DNA of 64,000 bases, from positions 248,001-312,000 of the forward strand of contig NZ_RCDA01000001.1 of assembly GCF_003664325.1 (NCBI RefSeq), read 5' to 3'. A program made the position numbers and the translations under genes. The notes below the pieces were generated by a model that had not been told where the DNA came from, did no database searches, and was given only the letters and a program-made list of their open reading frames with translations. This DNA comes from Alkalispirillum mobile. GTDB lineage: Bacteria > Pseudomonadota > Gammaproteobacteria > Nitrococcales > Halorhodospiraceae. Of this stretch, positions 9,501-19,473 are shown in pieces (the stretch's first letter is position 1; each line of letters starts with the position of its first letter).

Positions 9501-9704
9501 TTCCTGTTCCAGCGGTGCCGCTACCGCCTCGGCAAGCACATCCGAACTGGCCCCCGGGTAGGAGGCCTGAACCACGATCTCCGGCGGCACCACGTCCGGG
9601 TATTGTTCAACGGGCAGCGCGCGCAGAGCGGCCAGCCCGGCGAACACGATGATGATCGAGATAACCGAGGAGAAAATCGGCCGGTCGATGAAGAACCGCA
9701 ACAT
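6528..9704 (-). CDS. RND-family inner-membrane efflux transporter (HAE1/AcrB-like)
   Basis: 1058-aa proton-driven pump that captures hydrophobic drugs from the periplasm. The AcrB hallmarks are in order: MLRFFIDRPIFSSVISI (TM1), EQYPDVVPPEI, SYPGASSDVLAEAVAAPLE, the QAPGANAL loop, TM4 with GIVVDNAIIVMENVER, and GLAAKNAILIVEFA (the TM10 lysine). Length is normal for HAE1. In TM4 the first acidic residue of the proton relay is Asp408, but the next position, Asp in AcrB, is Asn409 (codon 8478-8480). The gene follows the adaptor with a 5-bp gap and overlaps the channel gene. Substrates cannot be predicted from sequence. Confidence 0.95.
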   Translation of the reverse strand: MLRFFIDRPIFSSVISIIIVFAGLAALRALPVEQYPDVVPPEIVVQASYPGASSDVLAEAVAAPLEQEINGVDDMIYMESTSTDAGTLQISVSFEMGTDPDQAEINVNNRVQAALPRLPQAVRDQGVRVEARSTNILLVSTLNSPDGSHDTLELSNYALLNIIDELERLPGVGEASLFGQQDYSMRIWLRPDALAQYDMTPADVAAAIREQNAQFAAGQMGAEPAPDGQAFTLAVTTRGQLETIEEFEDIILRSDESGATLRLGDVARAELGAQNYAFSATYNGEPTVPIGVYQAPGANALETAEQVRAALADTSERFPEGIEYTIPYDTTEFVEVSIQEVYTTLFIAVGLVVLVTFVFLQHLRATLIPVAAIPVSLIGTFAGMQAMGFSVNLLTLFGLVLAIGIVVDNAIIVMENVERLMHEKGLKAKQASIETMQQVAGAVVASTLVLVAVFAPVTFLGGLSGELYRQFAVTIAFSVVVSGVVALTLTPAMCALLLDKQPKEPWLPFRIFNRGFDYVTRAFVGAVGFLVRNRTVGVSLFAVAVGGAVFLLDRMPDGLVPQEDQGFALVVAQLPPTSALGRTEEVRDTLAAQLQQLDEIQEFTAFAGFDIIAGSLRTNAAVGFVNFTDWAERPAPAQHAGAMSEQISGMGFGLQEANVFSFVPPPIQGLSLTGGVEGFLQTREDMSPAELEALANKVVERANERPELVDAQTTLDTGIPRYRAEVDREKAKAAGVRVDEVFNTMQATFGSLYVNDFTLAGRLWQVNLQSEDDFRTHPEDLRHVFVRSEGGELLPVSSLVTLQRESGADIINRFNIYPAARLLADPAPGYTTGEAKAALEAVVAEIQEEEQADTLLGWIGEAYQLEVAAGAGGTAFAMGLLMVFLILAAQYERWTLPLAVASAVPFGVLGAAAFALLRGFPNDIYFQVGLLVLIGLAAKNAILIVEFAAQNRASGMTSTQAAMEAARQRFRAIMMTALTFIIGTLPLVFATGAGAASRQEIGTVVVGGMLAASTLALLFVPLFYKMLDDVATWRTERRDRRAQEKAAQSDDKEAGDHA

Positions 9705-9709
9705 GGGGG

Positions 9710-10861
9710 TTACTCCTCGTCCGCCTGGTCTTCGGCGACGTCGACGGGCATCCCGTCCTGCAAGGCGACATGGCCGTTCACCACTAATCGCTCGCCGACC
9801 TCCAGTCCGGACAGGATGATCTGACGCCCATCGACCACCGGGCCGAGTTCCACCGGTCTTACCTGAGCCTTGTCCTCTTCATCAACCACAAAGACCTGCG
9901 GCCCCTCCGGGCCCTCGCTGACCACGGTCTCATCCACCACCACGGCATCCTCATACTGCTCCAGGATGAGTTTCACGCGGAGAAACTGGCCGGGGACGAT
10001 GCGGTGCTCTTTATTGGGAAACACGGCCCGGGCGGTCACCGACCCGGTGCGCGGATCGATGGTGCTGTCGGTGAAATCCACGGTGCCTGATTCCGGATAA
10101 GTGCTGCCGTCGGGCATGCGCAACTCTGCTTCGTACTCATGCTCATCACCGGCGGCCAGGCGCGCTTCGCGGGCCGCGCGCTGGACTGCCGCGTCATCTT
10201 CGGGCAACGCGAACCGCACATGGATGGGATCGTGCTCAGTGATGCTGGTAAGCAGGGTGCCCCGTTCGATCAGACTCCCTTCCGGCAGCACCTCCAGTCC
10301 CGTTGCGCCGGCCAGTGGGGCTTCCACCTCGGTGTAGCGCAGGTTCCGCTCGGCATCGCGGACCGCGGCCTGGGCCATCGCCAGCTGCGCCTCGGCGAGT
10401 TCAAATTCCGACAGCGCGCGGTCACGCTCCCGCTGACTCACCGCGTCCTGTTCATACAAGGAGGAGATTCGCTGCCATTCCCGGTTCGCCTGGTTATACG
10501 CCGCCTGGGCATTGGCCTGTTCCGCCTCTGCCTGGCGAAGTGCGATTTCGTAGGGCTCCTCGTCGATGCGGAAGAGGGCGTTGCCCTTATCGACCACCTG
10601 ACCCTCAACATAGAGCCGCTCCTCGAGAATCCCGTCCACACGGGCGCGCACCTCGACCTCCCGCGACCCCCTTGCACGGCCGGCGTAGACGCCTTCCACG
10701 TCGACGGTGTCGGTCTCCACCGGGGCAACCGTAACCGGCGGTGGGGGCATATCATCCGGCTGCTGGCTGTAGGCCGGGACCACCCAGAAGGCCAGCCCGA
10801 TGAAAAGTGGTGCGAGGGCGCGTTGGATCTTCCGGGGAACAGAGGGTGTGACGGAGGACAT
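9710..10861 (-). CDS. RND efflux periplasmic adaptor (membrane fusion protein)
   Basis: 383-aa HlyD/AcrA-type adaptor that links the pump to the outer-membrane channel. A signal peptide (residues 1 to about 32, ending near PAYSQ) lacks a lipobox cysteine, so unlike AcrA it is probably not lipidated. The barrel-sandwich half-motif VEVRARVDGILEERLYVEGQVVDKG is followed by a coiled-coil hairpin (about residues 105-170: ALRQAEAEQANAQAAYNQANREW). The second half-motif, EAPLAGATGLEVLPEGSLI, and a C-terminal membrane-proximal domain follow. It is first in the efflux operon and is transcribed away from the TetR gene. The palindromic operator lies 74-95 bp upstream. Confidence 0.93.
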   Translation of the reverse strand: MSSVTPSVPRKIQRALAPLFIGLAFWVVPAYSQQPDDMPPPPVTVAPVETDTVDVEGVYAGRARGSREVEVRARVDGILEERLYVEGQVVDKGNALFRIDEEPYEIALRQAEAEQANAQAAYNQANREWQRISSLYEQDAVSQRERDRALSEFELAEAQLAMAQAAVRDAERNLRYTEVEAPLAGATGLEVLPEGSLIERGTLLTSITEHDPIHVRFALPEDDAAVQRAAREARLAAGDEHEYEAELRMPDGSTYPESGTVDFTDSTIDPRTGSVTARAVFPNKEHRIVPGQFLRVKLILEQYEDAVVVDETVVSEGPEGPQVFVVDEEDKAQVRPVELGPVVDGRQIILSGLEVGERLVVNGHVALQDGMPVDVAEDQADEE

Positions 10862-10934
10862 GCGCTGGGGTCTCCAGATGGGGTTGGCTCGGTGATTGTT
10901 GCCAGCAAAAGACGCCGGGTTGGCGCCGACTCAC

Positions 10935-10956
10935 ATACATACAGGAACGTATGTAT
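10935..10956. promoter_or_regulatory. Probable TetR/AcrR-type operator between the regulator and efflux operon
   Basis: This is a perfect inverted repeat with 8-bp arms, ATACATAC - 6 bp - GTATGTAT. It closely resembles the E. coli AcrR site, whose arms are built on TACATAC/GTATGTA. It sits midway between the divergent adaptor and tetR genes. A leftward promoter candidate overlaps it: TTGACT at 10977-10982 and TATACA at 10952-10957 on the minus strand, with a long 19-bp spacer. A rightward -10 candidate, TATACT at 10954-10959, also overlaps, so repressor binding would block both directions. The match to AcrR sites is from memory of the family; binding is inferred. Confidence 0.7.
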
Positions 10957-11004
10957 ACTACACAGCCAACCTACACAGTCAATAATTGAACTTTTCCTAG
11001 ATCG

Positions 11005-11631
11005 ATGCGCAAGACCAAGGCAGAAGCGGAAAGGACCCGCCATCAACTTTTGGATGCCGCGGAGGCTGTATTCCTTGATCGTGGGGTGGCCAATACCAGC
11101 CTCGCGGCGATCGCGGAGGCAGCCGGGATGACGCGGGGGGCCATCTATTGGCACTTTCGTGACAAGACCGATCTGTACAACCAGATGGTCCGGCGGGTGA
11201 AGCTTCCCTTGGAAGCGATGCGTGCGGCCTATGACGGGGAACTGGACGGGGATCCTGTGGCCGTGCTGGAAGAGCTGTGCCTGGCGGCGATCCGCCATCT
11301 GCTCAATGACGACCACGCCCGGAGGGTGTACACGATCGTCTTGCACCGGCGAGAACGGCGACCGGGTGAACCGAGGGAGCCCGCCGAGCAGCAGAATCGA
11401 GAAGAAGCAGAAGCCGTTTTTCTGAGCTGCTTTCAATCTGCCGAACAGCAGGGCCGCTTGCAGCCGGGTTTAACGCCGGAGCGAGCCCTGGATGCCCTGA
11501 TCGCGTTCATGACCGGGCTTTTGTATCTCTGGCTGCAGGACCCGGACCGTCTGGACATGCAGCGCGAGGCAGAGTGTCTCGTTCGTGTTTGTCTGCGAGG
11601 GCTGGTGAAACCGAGCACTGGCAACGAGTAG
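11005..11631 (+). CDS. TetR-family repressor of the efflux operon (AcrR/TtgR-like)
   Basis: 208-aa regulator. The N-terminal helix-turn-helix (about residues 10-57: RTRHQLLDAAEAVFLDRGVANTSLAAIAEAAGMTRGAIYWHFRDKTDLYN) is the AcrR/TtgR type. The C-terminal ligand domain contains EELCLAAIRHLLNDDHARRVYTIVLHR, matching that subgroup in length and layout. The gene is divergent from the RND operon with the palindrome between them, the usual arrangement for local control: ligand binding frees the operator and raises pump expression. I see no strong ribosome-binding site before the ATG at 11005, so translation may be weak, which suits a repressor. The inducer is unknown. Confidence 0.9.
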   Translation: MRKTKAEAERTRHQLLDAAEAVFLDRGVANTSLAAIAEAAGMTRGAIYWHFRDKTDLYNQMVRRVKLPLEAMRAAYDGELDGDPVAVLEELCLAAIRHLLNDDHARRVYTIVLHRRERRPGEPREPAEQQNREEAEAVFLSCFQSAEQQGRLQPGLTPERALDALIAFMTGLLYLWLQDPDRLDMQREAECLVRVCLRGLVKPSTGNE

Positions 11632-11670
11632 GCGCGGCGGTTGCGGAATCTGTGGTGATGAACGGGGGAG

Positions 11671-11740
11671 CACATGCACCTGTATGTGTTCCTGCGGCCA
11701 TCAGTCCACATAGTCTGTATTTAACATAATATACATTATG
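11671..11740. repeat. Two short palindromes between convergent tetR and alcohol dehydrogenase genes
   Basis: CACATGCA-CC-TGTATGTG (11671-11688) is an 18-bp imperfect palindrome with one mismatched pair, similar in style to the efflux operator. Then comes an AT-rich perfect repeat, CATAAT-ATAC-ATTATG (11725-11740). Neither is followed by a T-run, so they do not look like terminators. No gene is seen in this 190-bp gap. They may be protein-binding sites or remnants of a lost promoter region. Confidence 0.4.
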
Positions 11741-11822
11741 CGCAGTCTATGGCGATGGGCCTGAGGCCCCTGGACCCGACCCGGCGCTGAAGCCGGCACC
11801 CGGCGAGCGGCCCCAGGCGGCT

Positions 11823-12833
11823 TCAAGGAACCAGCACCGCCGCGCCCTGCAGCCGGCCTTGACGAAGGTCATCCAACGCCTGGTTGGCCTCCCGTAACGG
11901 GTATTCAACGGTTTCGGTGCGCACGGGTACCGCCGGCGCCAGCCGCATGAAGGCCTCGCCGTCGGCACGGGTCAGGTTGGCGACGGAACAGACACTGCGC
12001 TCACCCCAGAGCCAGGCATAGGGAAACGTGGGGATATCGGACATGTGAATCCCGCCGCAGACGACCCGGCCGCCCTTGCGGACGGCTCTGAGTGCCTGAG
12101 GGACCAACGCCCCGACAGGCGCAAAGATGATGGCAGCATCCAGGGGCTCCGGTGGCAGCGTGTCGGAGGGGCCGGACCAGTGAGCGCCCAGTGAGCGGGC
12201 GAAAGCCTGAGCGGTCTCATCACCGGGACGGGTGAAGGCGTACAACCTCCGCCCCTCGTGCCGGGCCACCTGGGCGACTATGTGGGCAGCAGCCCCAAAG
12301 CCATAGATGCCCAGTCGCTGCGCATGGGGGCCAGCCATGTGCAGGGAGCGGTGGCCGATCAGTCCGGCACAGAGCAACGGCGCGGCGGCCGCATCGCCGT
12401 AAGATTCAGGGATGGGAAAACAGAACCTTTCATCGGCGAGCGCATACTCGGCGTAGCCCCCCTGCAACTGGTAGCCGGTGAAGCGGGCCTGATCACACAG
12501 GTTTTCCTGGCCAGCCCGACAATAGTGACACGACCCGCAGGTATAGCCGAGCCAGGGCACGCCCACCCGGTCACCGGCGTGGTAACGATCGCAGCCACTG
12601 CCGACTGCATCCACCACCCCGACGATTTCATGGCCGGGCACGATCGGCAGTTGCGGGTCCGGCAGGTCGCCGTCGACGACGTGGAGATCGGTCCGGCACA
12701 CGGCGCAGGCGCGTACCCGGAGACGGACCTGGCCAGGACCCGGTTCGGGCACCGGCCAGTACCGGGCCACCAGGGGCTCTCCCGTTTCCTCCAGTGCCAT
12801 CACGAGCATCTCTTTGCGCCCTTTTACTGCCAT
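11823..12833 (-). CDS. Zinc-dependent alcohol dehydrogenase
   Basis: 336-aa medium-chain dehydrogenase. The catalytic zinc site shows CAVCRTDLHVVDGD and PGHEIVGVV. The structural zinc lobe is CGSCHYCRAGQENLC with four cysteines. The nucleotide-binding motif is YGFGAAAHIVAQVA, characteristic of the AdhA-like group. Length is normal. I chose the ATG at 12833 (MAVKGRKEML), preceded by GGGGAGC. A longer in-frame reading to 13001 has no family similarity and would run into the divergent gene. It probably oxidises an alcohol or reduces an aldehyde with NAD(H); substrate is unknown. It is divergent from the aminotransferase-like gene. Confidence 0.88.
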   Translation of the reverse strand: MAVKGRKEMLVMALEETGEPLVARYWPVPEPGPGQVRLRVRACAVCRTDLHVVDGDLPDPQLPIVPGHEIVGVVDAVGSGCDRYHAGDRVGVPWLGYTCGSCHYCRAGQENLCDQARFTGYQLQGGYAEYALADERFCFPIPESYGDAAAAPLLCAGLIGHRSLHMAGPHAQRLGIYGFGAAAHIVAQVARHEGRRLYAFTRPGDETAQAFARSLGAHWSGPSDTLPPEPLDAAIIFAPVGALVPQALRAVRKGGRVVCGGIHMSDIPTFPYAWLWGERSVCSVANLTRADGEAFMRLAPAVPVRTETVEYPLREANQALDDLRQGRLQGAAVLVP

Positions 12834-12963
12834 GAGTGCTCCCCTGAGGTCGCTATATCGATGGGTCCCTTTGATTATGGTCAGACGGGCCTCATCCCGG
12901 CTACCCTGTGACAATGAATCACTCCGGGTTAGCCCGGCGCGCAGGATGTGGTCGGAGGGCTTT

Positions 12964-14109
12964 ATGTGGTGGCAGGCGGAGTTTCCACAGGACGAGGACA
13001 TTGCATACCTTAATCATGCCGGGGTCAGTCCTTGGCCGGCGTGCAGCAGGGAGGCCGTTACGCGGTTCGCCGAGGAGAATGTCAGCCGTGGTGCCACCGA
13101 TTACCCCCGGTGGTTGGAGGCGGAGCAGCGGCTCAAGGCCCGCCTGGCAGAGCTGATCAATGCGCCCTCCCCTGATTCTATCGCCCTGGTGAAGAACACC
13201 TCCGAGGGCCTGTCCGTCGTGGCCTGGGGATTGGACTGGCAGCCCGGCGATGAGGTGGTCATTAACGGGCACGAGTTTCCTTCCAACCGGATTGTCTGGG
13301 AGTCGTTGGAACGTCTGGGGGTCCGCGTGCGGGATGTCTCCTGGTCGGTCGGGGACCCGGACCCGGAGTCGCGCCTGATTGAGGCCATGGGCGAGAACAC
13401 GCGCCTGCTGGCGGTGAGTACCGTCCAGTACGGCACCGGTGAGCGGATGGATGTGGCGCGGCTGATTCAGGCTTGCCGTGCGCGCGGCGTCTTCTGTTGC
13501 GTTGATGGCATTCAGAGCCTGGGCGCCCTGCCCTTCGATGTGGCCGAGTTGCAACCGGACTTCCTGGTCGCGGACGGCCACAAGTGGCTACTGGGGCCAG
13601 AGGGGCTCGGCTTCCTCTACGTTCGCCGCGAATTGATCGATACCATGCGGCTATACCAGTTCGGTTGGCACATGGTGGAGCACGCCGGGGACTACGACCG
13701 GAAGGATTGGGCAGCAGCGAGCACCGCTCGGAGGTTCGAGTGTGGCAGCCCGAATATGCTGGGGGTGCAGGCCCTGTCCGCGAGTGTTGGGCTGCTGCTT
13801 GAGGTGGGCCTGGAGACGGTGGCAGAGAATGTTCTGGACAACAGCCGCCACCTGATGGACTGGGTGGGCGGTCAACCGGCGTTGGAACTGATCACCCCGG
13901 CCGCGCCGGACCGGCACGCGGGGATCGTCACCTTTCGGGCACCCGGTGCAGACCCTCGCGCCTTGTGGAAGGCGTTGTTGGCCGAGGGCGTTGTGGCTGC
14001 AAGCCGGTGTGGCGGGGTGCGGTTCTCACCGCATTTCTATACGGACCCGATCCGGCTGGAGTATGCCTGCAAACAGGTGCTGGCCGCCCTGCCCCACTGC
14101 CGGGCGTAA
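12964..14109 (+). CDS. Class V aminotransferase-fold PLP enzyme (cysteine desulfurase/epimerase-like)
   Basis: 381-aa PLP-dependent fold-type I protein. It starts with a substrate-loop segment (IAYLNHAGVSPWPACSREAV), as in the isopenicillin-N-epimerase and SufS-like group. LVKNTSEGLSVVAWGLDW and VVINGHEFPSNRIVWESL follow. The PLP aspartate region is CCVDGIQSLGALPFDVAELQPDFLVADGHKWLLGPEG, with the Schiff-base lysine in GHKWL. The C-terminal part ends with AASRCGGVRFSPHFY. The ATG at 12964 has GGAGGG 5 bp upstream, so I prefer it to 12946. No iron-sulfur assembly genes are near, so a desulfurase role is uncertain. The stop codon lies in the loop of a small hairpin (14101-14115). Confidence 0.8.
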   Translation: MWWQAEFPQDEDIAYLNHAGVSPWPACSREAVTRFAEENVSRGATDYPRWLEAEQRLKARLAELINAPSPDSIALVKNTSEGLSVVAWGLDWQPGDEVVINGHEFPSNRIVWESLERLGVRVRDVSWSVGDPDPESRLIEAMGENTRLLAVSTVQYGTGERMDVARLIQACRARGVFCCVDGIQSLGALPFDVAELQPDFLVADGHKWLLGPEGLGFLYVRRELIDTMRLYQFGWHMVEHAGDYDRKDWAAASTARRFECGSPNMLGVQALSASVGLLLEVGLETVAENVLDNSRHLMDWVGGQPALELITPAAPDRHAGIVTFRAPGADPRALWKALLAEGVVAASRCGGVRFSPHFYTDPIRLEYACKQVLAALPHCRA

Positions 14110-14126
14110 CGCCCGGGGAGCCCGGT

Positions 14127-14148
14127 GCCGGCCGCAGGGCGGGCCGGC
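14127..14148 (+). terminator. Possible weak terminator after the aminotransferase gene
   Basis: A GC hairpin has arms GCCGGCC (14127-14133) and GGCCGGC (14142-14148), followed only by TTTA. It lies between two convergent genes, where a terminator is expected, but the T-run is poor. Confidence 0.35.
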
Positions 14149-14159
14149 TTTACATGGTT

Positions 14160-14522
14160 TTACATGGTGTGGGTTGGGCGCTCGGACTCCAGGGAGCCGG
14201 CCAGGTGTTCCTCGATCTTGCGTCGGGCCGCGCCGTTGTCCTTGTCCGAGAACTGCACGCCGACCCCGGCCGTGCGGTTCCCCTGCGCCCCCTTCGGCGT
14301 GATCCAGGCGATGCGGCCCACCACCGGGATCTTCTCGGACTCTTCCATGAGCGACAGCAGCATGAAGACCTCGTCACCCAATTGGTAGCTTTTGCTATTG
14401 GGCACGAACAGTCCGCCGTTCTTTAAAAACGGCATGTAAGCAGCGTAAAGCGCGGATTTGTCCTTGATGGACAAGGAGAGGATGCCGTGCCGGCCCCGGG
14501 ACCTGCGTGTGGTTTCAGCCAT
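14160..14522 (-). CDS. pilZ: Type IV pilus assembly protein PilZ
   Basis: 120-aa cytoplasmic protein needed for type IV pilus assembly in Pseudomonas. The sequence tracks the founding PilZ closely: GILSLSIKDKSALYAAYMPFLKNGGLFVP, LGDEVFMLLSLM, EKIPVVGRIAWITPKGAQGNR, GVGVQF, and the C-terminal signature ERPTHTM. As in other members of this subgroup, the N-terminal arginine motif that binds cyclic-di-GMP in most PilZ-domain proteins is absent, so it probably acts by protein contacts. It is the last gene of the minus-strand fab-tmk-holB cluster, its usual position. No other pilus gene is in the window. Confidence 0.95.
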   Translation of the reverse strand: MAETTRRSRGRHGILSLSIKDKSALYAAYMPFLKNGGLFVPNSKSYQLGDEVFMLLSLMEESEKIPVVGRIAWITPKGAQGNRTAGVGVQFSDKDNGAARRKIEEHLAGSLESERPTHTM

Positions 14523-14609
14523 GTATTGCGCCCTCCTGATGGCAATTCAGTTTCACATGGCGCCAGAACGAATAACAACCGGGCAGCGCGCCGGGTTTCC
14601 CTGCCAGGC

Positions 14610-15628
14610 TCATTGTGACTCGACGCAGCGTATGAGCAGGGCCTCGATGACCATCTGCGGATTCAATGGGTGCTCCTGGCGGCCCTGGGCCACCTGGACT
14701 TCATCCAGGTAGGTCAGTACCCCGGTCCGGCTCCAACCGCTCGCCAGTGGCCCAATGGTCTGCGCGACCTCTGCCCGGGTCGCCCGGGGCCCGGCAGCCT
14801 GCAGCCGCGCCAACTCAGACAGCAGCGTGGCCAGCAGGTCGAGAAACACCGGTACTCCGGCGTCTACCCAGTCCTTTGCGACCCCCACCGGATCCTTGCG
14901 GGCAGCGCGCAGTGCGGCCAGGTCTTCGGCCAGCGCCTCCAGCCGCCCGACCAGCCCGGCACGATCCCAAGCCAGCGCCCGGAACGGGGCACCACCGGTC
15001 AGGGCCAAAGCCTTTGGAGAAATCCGCTCGCCCTGCCCTTCGAACCAGGAGCGCGCCACGTCCGCGGGCGGTATCGGTACTTCCAGCCTGCGGCAGCGAC
15101 TGCGGATCGTGGCCGACAGCCGGGCGGGCCGCGAACTGACGAGTAGCAGCAGGGCGCCCTCGGGCGGCTCCTCCAGGGTCTTGAGGAGGCTGTTGGCGGC
15201 ACTGACGTTCATGGCATCCGCCGGGTCGATCAACGCGATTCGCCAGCTGCCGAATCGGCTACTCAGGTTCAGTGCCTGACTGATACCACGGACCGCATCA
15301 ACCGTGATTACGGTCCGTTGATCCTCGGGCGCCAAGTGCGTGAAGTCAGGGTGCAAACCCTGGCCCAGCGCGCGACAGGGCTCGCAATGCCCGCAAGGTG
15401 TGCCATTGGTACCCGGCGCCCCGCACATCAGGGCTTGCACCAGGTGGCCGGCCAGCAGCGATTTCCCGGTCCCAGCCGGCCCGGCCAGCAGCAGGGCATG
15501 GGGCAGGCGCCCGGTCCGGGCCTGGTCAACGAGGTCATCCAGCTTTGGTTGCAGCCACTCAGGTACCGCACCCTGCGGCGGGCGCCAGGCTGGATGCTCT
15601 GCCGTCCCCTGTTCCTTTTTGCGCGCCA

Positions 15629-15629
<1 letters not shown>
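14610..15629 (-). CDS. holB: DNA polymerase III subunit delta' (clamp-loader subunit)
   Basis: 339-aa AAA+ subunit of the replicative clamp loader. Walker A is GPAGTGKSLLAG. The zinc module is CGAPGTNGTPCGHCEPC (four cysteines). VDAVRGISQAL, MNVSAANSLLKTLEEPP (with the SRC-like LLLVSSRPARLSATIRSRC) and the C-terminal helical domain follow. As in other delta' subunits the ATP site is probably not a working ATPase. The ATG at 15629 overlaps the tmk stop by one base (TGATG), so I prefer it to an upstream in-frame start inside tmk. The gene is translationally coupled to tmk. Confidence 0.93.
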
Positions 15630-17291
<1,662 letters not shown>

Positions 17292-17295
<4 letters not shown>

Positions 17296-18149
17296 TTTTC
17301 ACCCTGCGCGGGACCTGGGACGACGCCTTGGCGCCGGAGCGCCGACTGCAGGCGCCGGGTAACCGGCCCTGGTGCTGTCCACGTCGTGCGATCGGATAAC
17401 GCCCGTACCGGCCAGATCCCTGCCAGGCTGTTGCTCATGAAGACCTCGTCCACCGTGCGTAGTACGGGGAGGCTCAGCGCACGCACCTCGGCCGGCACAC
17501 CCAATTTATCTGCCAACTGCATGATATTACGCCGCATTACACCGGCGACGCCACACCGGTCCAGAGGCGGGGTAATCAGCCGTCCATGGACGACGGCAAA
17601 CAGGTTGCTGGATACGCCTTCCACCGGACCGCCCGAGGGGTCTCGGACCAGGCCCTCGGCCCACTGCGGGTCGTCCCACTCCGCGCGGGCAAGTACCTGC
17701 TCAAGACGGTTCAAGTGCTTGAGCCCGGCCAGTTGCGGCTGCTCCGCTAGCCGTGTCTGGCAGAGGAACAGCGCAACGCCCTCCTCCCAACGGCTTGCAG
17801 GCCATTGCGGCCAGGCCGACAAGGCCAATATACGCGTGGGGGTGGTGTTGCCGGGAGGAGCGTAACCGCGGCCGCCGGTGCCCCGGGTGTAAGTGAGCTT
17901 CAAGACACCACTGCTGCCGTCTAGTTCTTGGCACAGGCGTGTGCTCTCTTCCCATAGCAGGCCGGTGTCGGGGGGAGGCAAGCGCAACCGCCGACAACCT
18001 TCCAGCAGGCGCTCGATATGCCAGTCCCAGAGTTGTGGCCGGCCGCCCACCACGGCGATGGTTTCGAAAAGCCCATCACCGTAGGCCAGGCCGCGGTCAC
18101 CGCAACTGATCCTGTCGGCCGGCTTACCGTTGATCCAGGTGGCGATCAT
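17292..18149 (-). CDS. pabC: Aminodeoxychorismate lyase
   Basis: 285-aa PLP enzyme of fold type IV that converts 4-amino-4-deoxychorismate to p-aminobenzoate and pyruvate in folate synthesis. The N-terminus has WINGKPADRISCGDRGLAYGDGLFETIAV, with the arginine-rich substrate loop. The PLP lysine is in LKLTYTRG or LAGLKHLNRLEQVLAR, the latter being the usual site. EGVSSNLFAVVHGRLITPPLDRCGVAGVMR and VFMSNSLAGIWPV follow. It lies 27 bp after fabF, its conserved neighbour, and overlaps mltG. Confidence 0.92.
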
Positions 18150-18176
18150 TTCGCGCCGGCCCGGGTATTCGTCGGG

Positions 18177-19415
18177 TCATACCCGCCGGAAGACCAGGCT
18201 GCCGTTGGTGCCCCCGAAGCCGAAGGAGTTCGAGAGCACGACGTCCATATCCATTGCCCGCGCCTCGTTGGGCACAAAGTCGAGCTGGCAGTCCGGATCG
18301 GGCTCATCGTAGTTGATGGTGGGCGGTGCGACTCGGTCACGTATTGCCAGCAGCGAGAACACGGCCTCGGCGCCGCCGGCAGCTCCCAGTAAGTGCCCGG
18401 TCATCGACTTGGTGGAACTCATGGCGAGTTTGTCGGCGTGCGCACCAAAGGCTTTTTGGACGGCCTCCACCTCAATCCGGTCTCCGGCGGGCGTGGAGGT
18501 GCCGTGGGCGTTGATGTAGTCCACCTGGTCGGGGTCGATTCGGGCGTCCTGCAGCGCGTGCGCCATGCACCGGCGCGCCCCGTCGCCCCCCTCGGCCGGC
18601 AGGGTGATGTGGTAGGCGTCACCGCTCATACCGAACCCGGCCAGTTCACCGTAGATGGTCGCTCCACGACGCTTCGCGGATTCCATCTCTTCCAGCATGA
18701 CAATGCCGGCACCTTCACCGAGCACAAACCCGTCGCGCCCCTTCTCAAAAGGGCGACTGGCCTGACTCGGGTCATCATTGCGGCTGGAGAGCGCGCGCGC
18801 TGCCGCAAAGCCTGCCAGGCCCAGCGGCGAGATGGGCATCTCCGAGCCTCCGGCCAGCATCGCGTCCACATCCCCGTAGGCGATGGCCCGCGCGGCCTGG
18901 CCGATATTGTGCGTACCCGCGGCACAGGCCGTTACGGTGGCCAGGTTCGGCCCCTGCAGCCCGTAGCGGATGGATAGGTGGCCCGAGGCCATATTGATGA
19001 TGCTACTGGGCACGAAGAACGGCGAGATCCTTCGCGGGCCACTCTTGCTGAGCACCGCCATGTTGGCCTCGATGCCGCTGATGCCCCCGATGCCGGAACC
19101 GATGGAGACGCCGATCCGTGCCGCGTTCGCTTCGGTGACCTCGAGCCCTGCATCCTCCATGGCCTGGACCCCGGCCGCGATAGCGTAATGGATGAACGGA
19201 TCCATTTTCCGGGCTTCCTTCGGCGTCAGATATTGACTGACGTCGAAATCCTGAAGCATGGCGGCGAATTGAACCGAGAATTCACTGGCATCGAAGCGGT
19301 CAATGCTTCGGGCCGCCGGCTTTCCGGCAATGATATTCTGCCAGGCCTGCTCCGCGGTATTGCCCTGCGGGCAGACCAGGCCCAACCCGGTAACTACTAC
19401 GCGACGTTTGGACAC
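18177..19415 (-). CDS. fabF: 3-oxoacyl-[acyl-carrier-protein] synthase II
   Basis: 412-aa condensing enzyme that elongates acyl-ACP with malonyl-ACP in type II fatty acid synthesis. The active site is Cys164 in [11 protein letters not shown], with the histidines in [11 protein letters not shown] and [27 protein letters not shown] ends the protein. I chose the GTG at 19415 ([12 protein letters not shown]) preceded by GAGGGG, as it matches the family start; a longer reading to 19454 runs into the terminator region. It lies after acpP, separated by an intrinsic terminator, so expression probably needs read-through or a separate weak promoter. Confidence 0.95.
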   Translation of the reverse strand: MSKRRVVVTGLGLVCPQGNTAEQAWQNIIAGKPAARSIDRFDASEFSVQFAAMLQDFDVSQYLTPKEARKMDPFIHYAIAAGVQAMEDAGLEVTEANAARIGVSIGSGIGGISGIEANMAVLSKSGPRRISPFFVPSSIINMASGHLSIRYGLQGPNLATVTACAAGTHNIGQAARAIAYGDVDAMLAGGSEMPISPLGLAGFAAARALSSRNDDPSQASRPFEKGRDGFVLGEGAGIVMLEEMESAKRRGATIYGELAGFGMSGDAYHITLPAEGGDGARRCMAHALQDARIDPDQVDYINAHGTSTPAGDRIEVEAVQKAFGAHADKLAMSSTKSMTGHLLGAAGGAEAVFSLLAIRDRVAPPTINYDEPDPDCQLDFVPNEARAMDMDVVLSNSFGFGGTNGSLVFRRV

Positions 19416-19473
19416 AGTTGCACCCCTCAAGCCAATCAGCCGTTCCCAATGCACGGGGCCAGGGGGACGCCAG

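Noticed and set aside
14101-14115. Hairpin CGGGCG-TAA-CGCCCG with the aminotransferase stop codon in its loop
   Set aside because: Only six base pairs with no T-run; probably coincidence and not a working terminator by itself.
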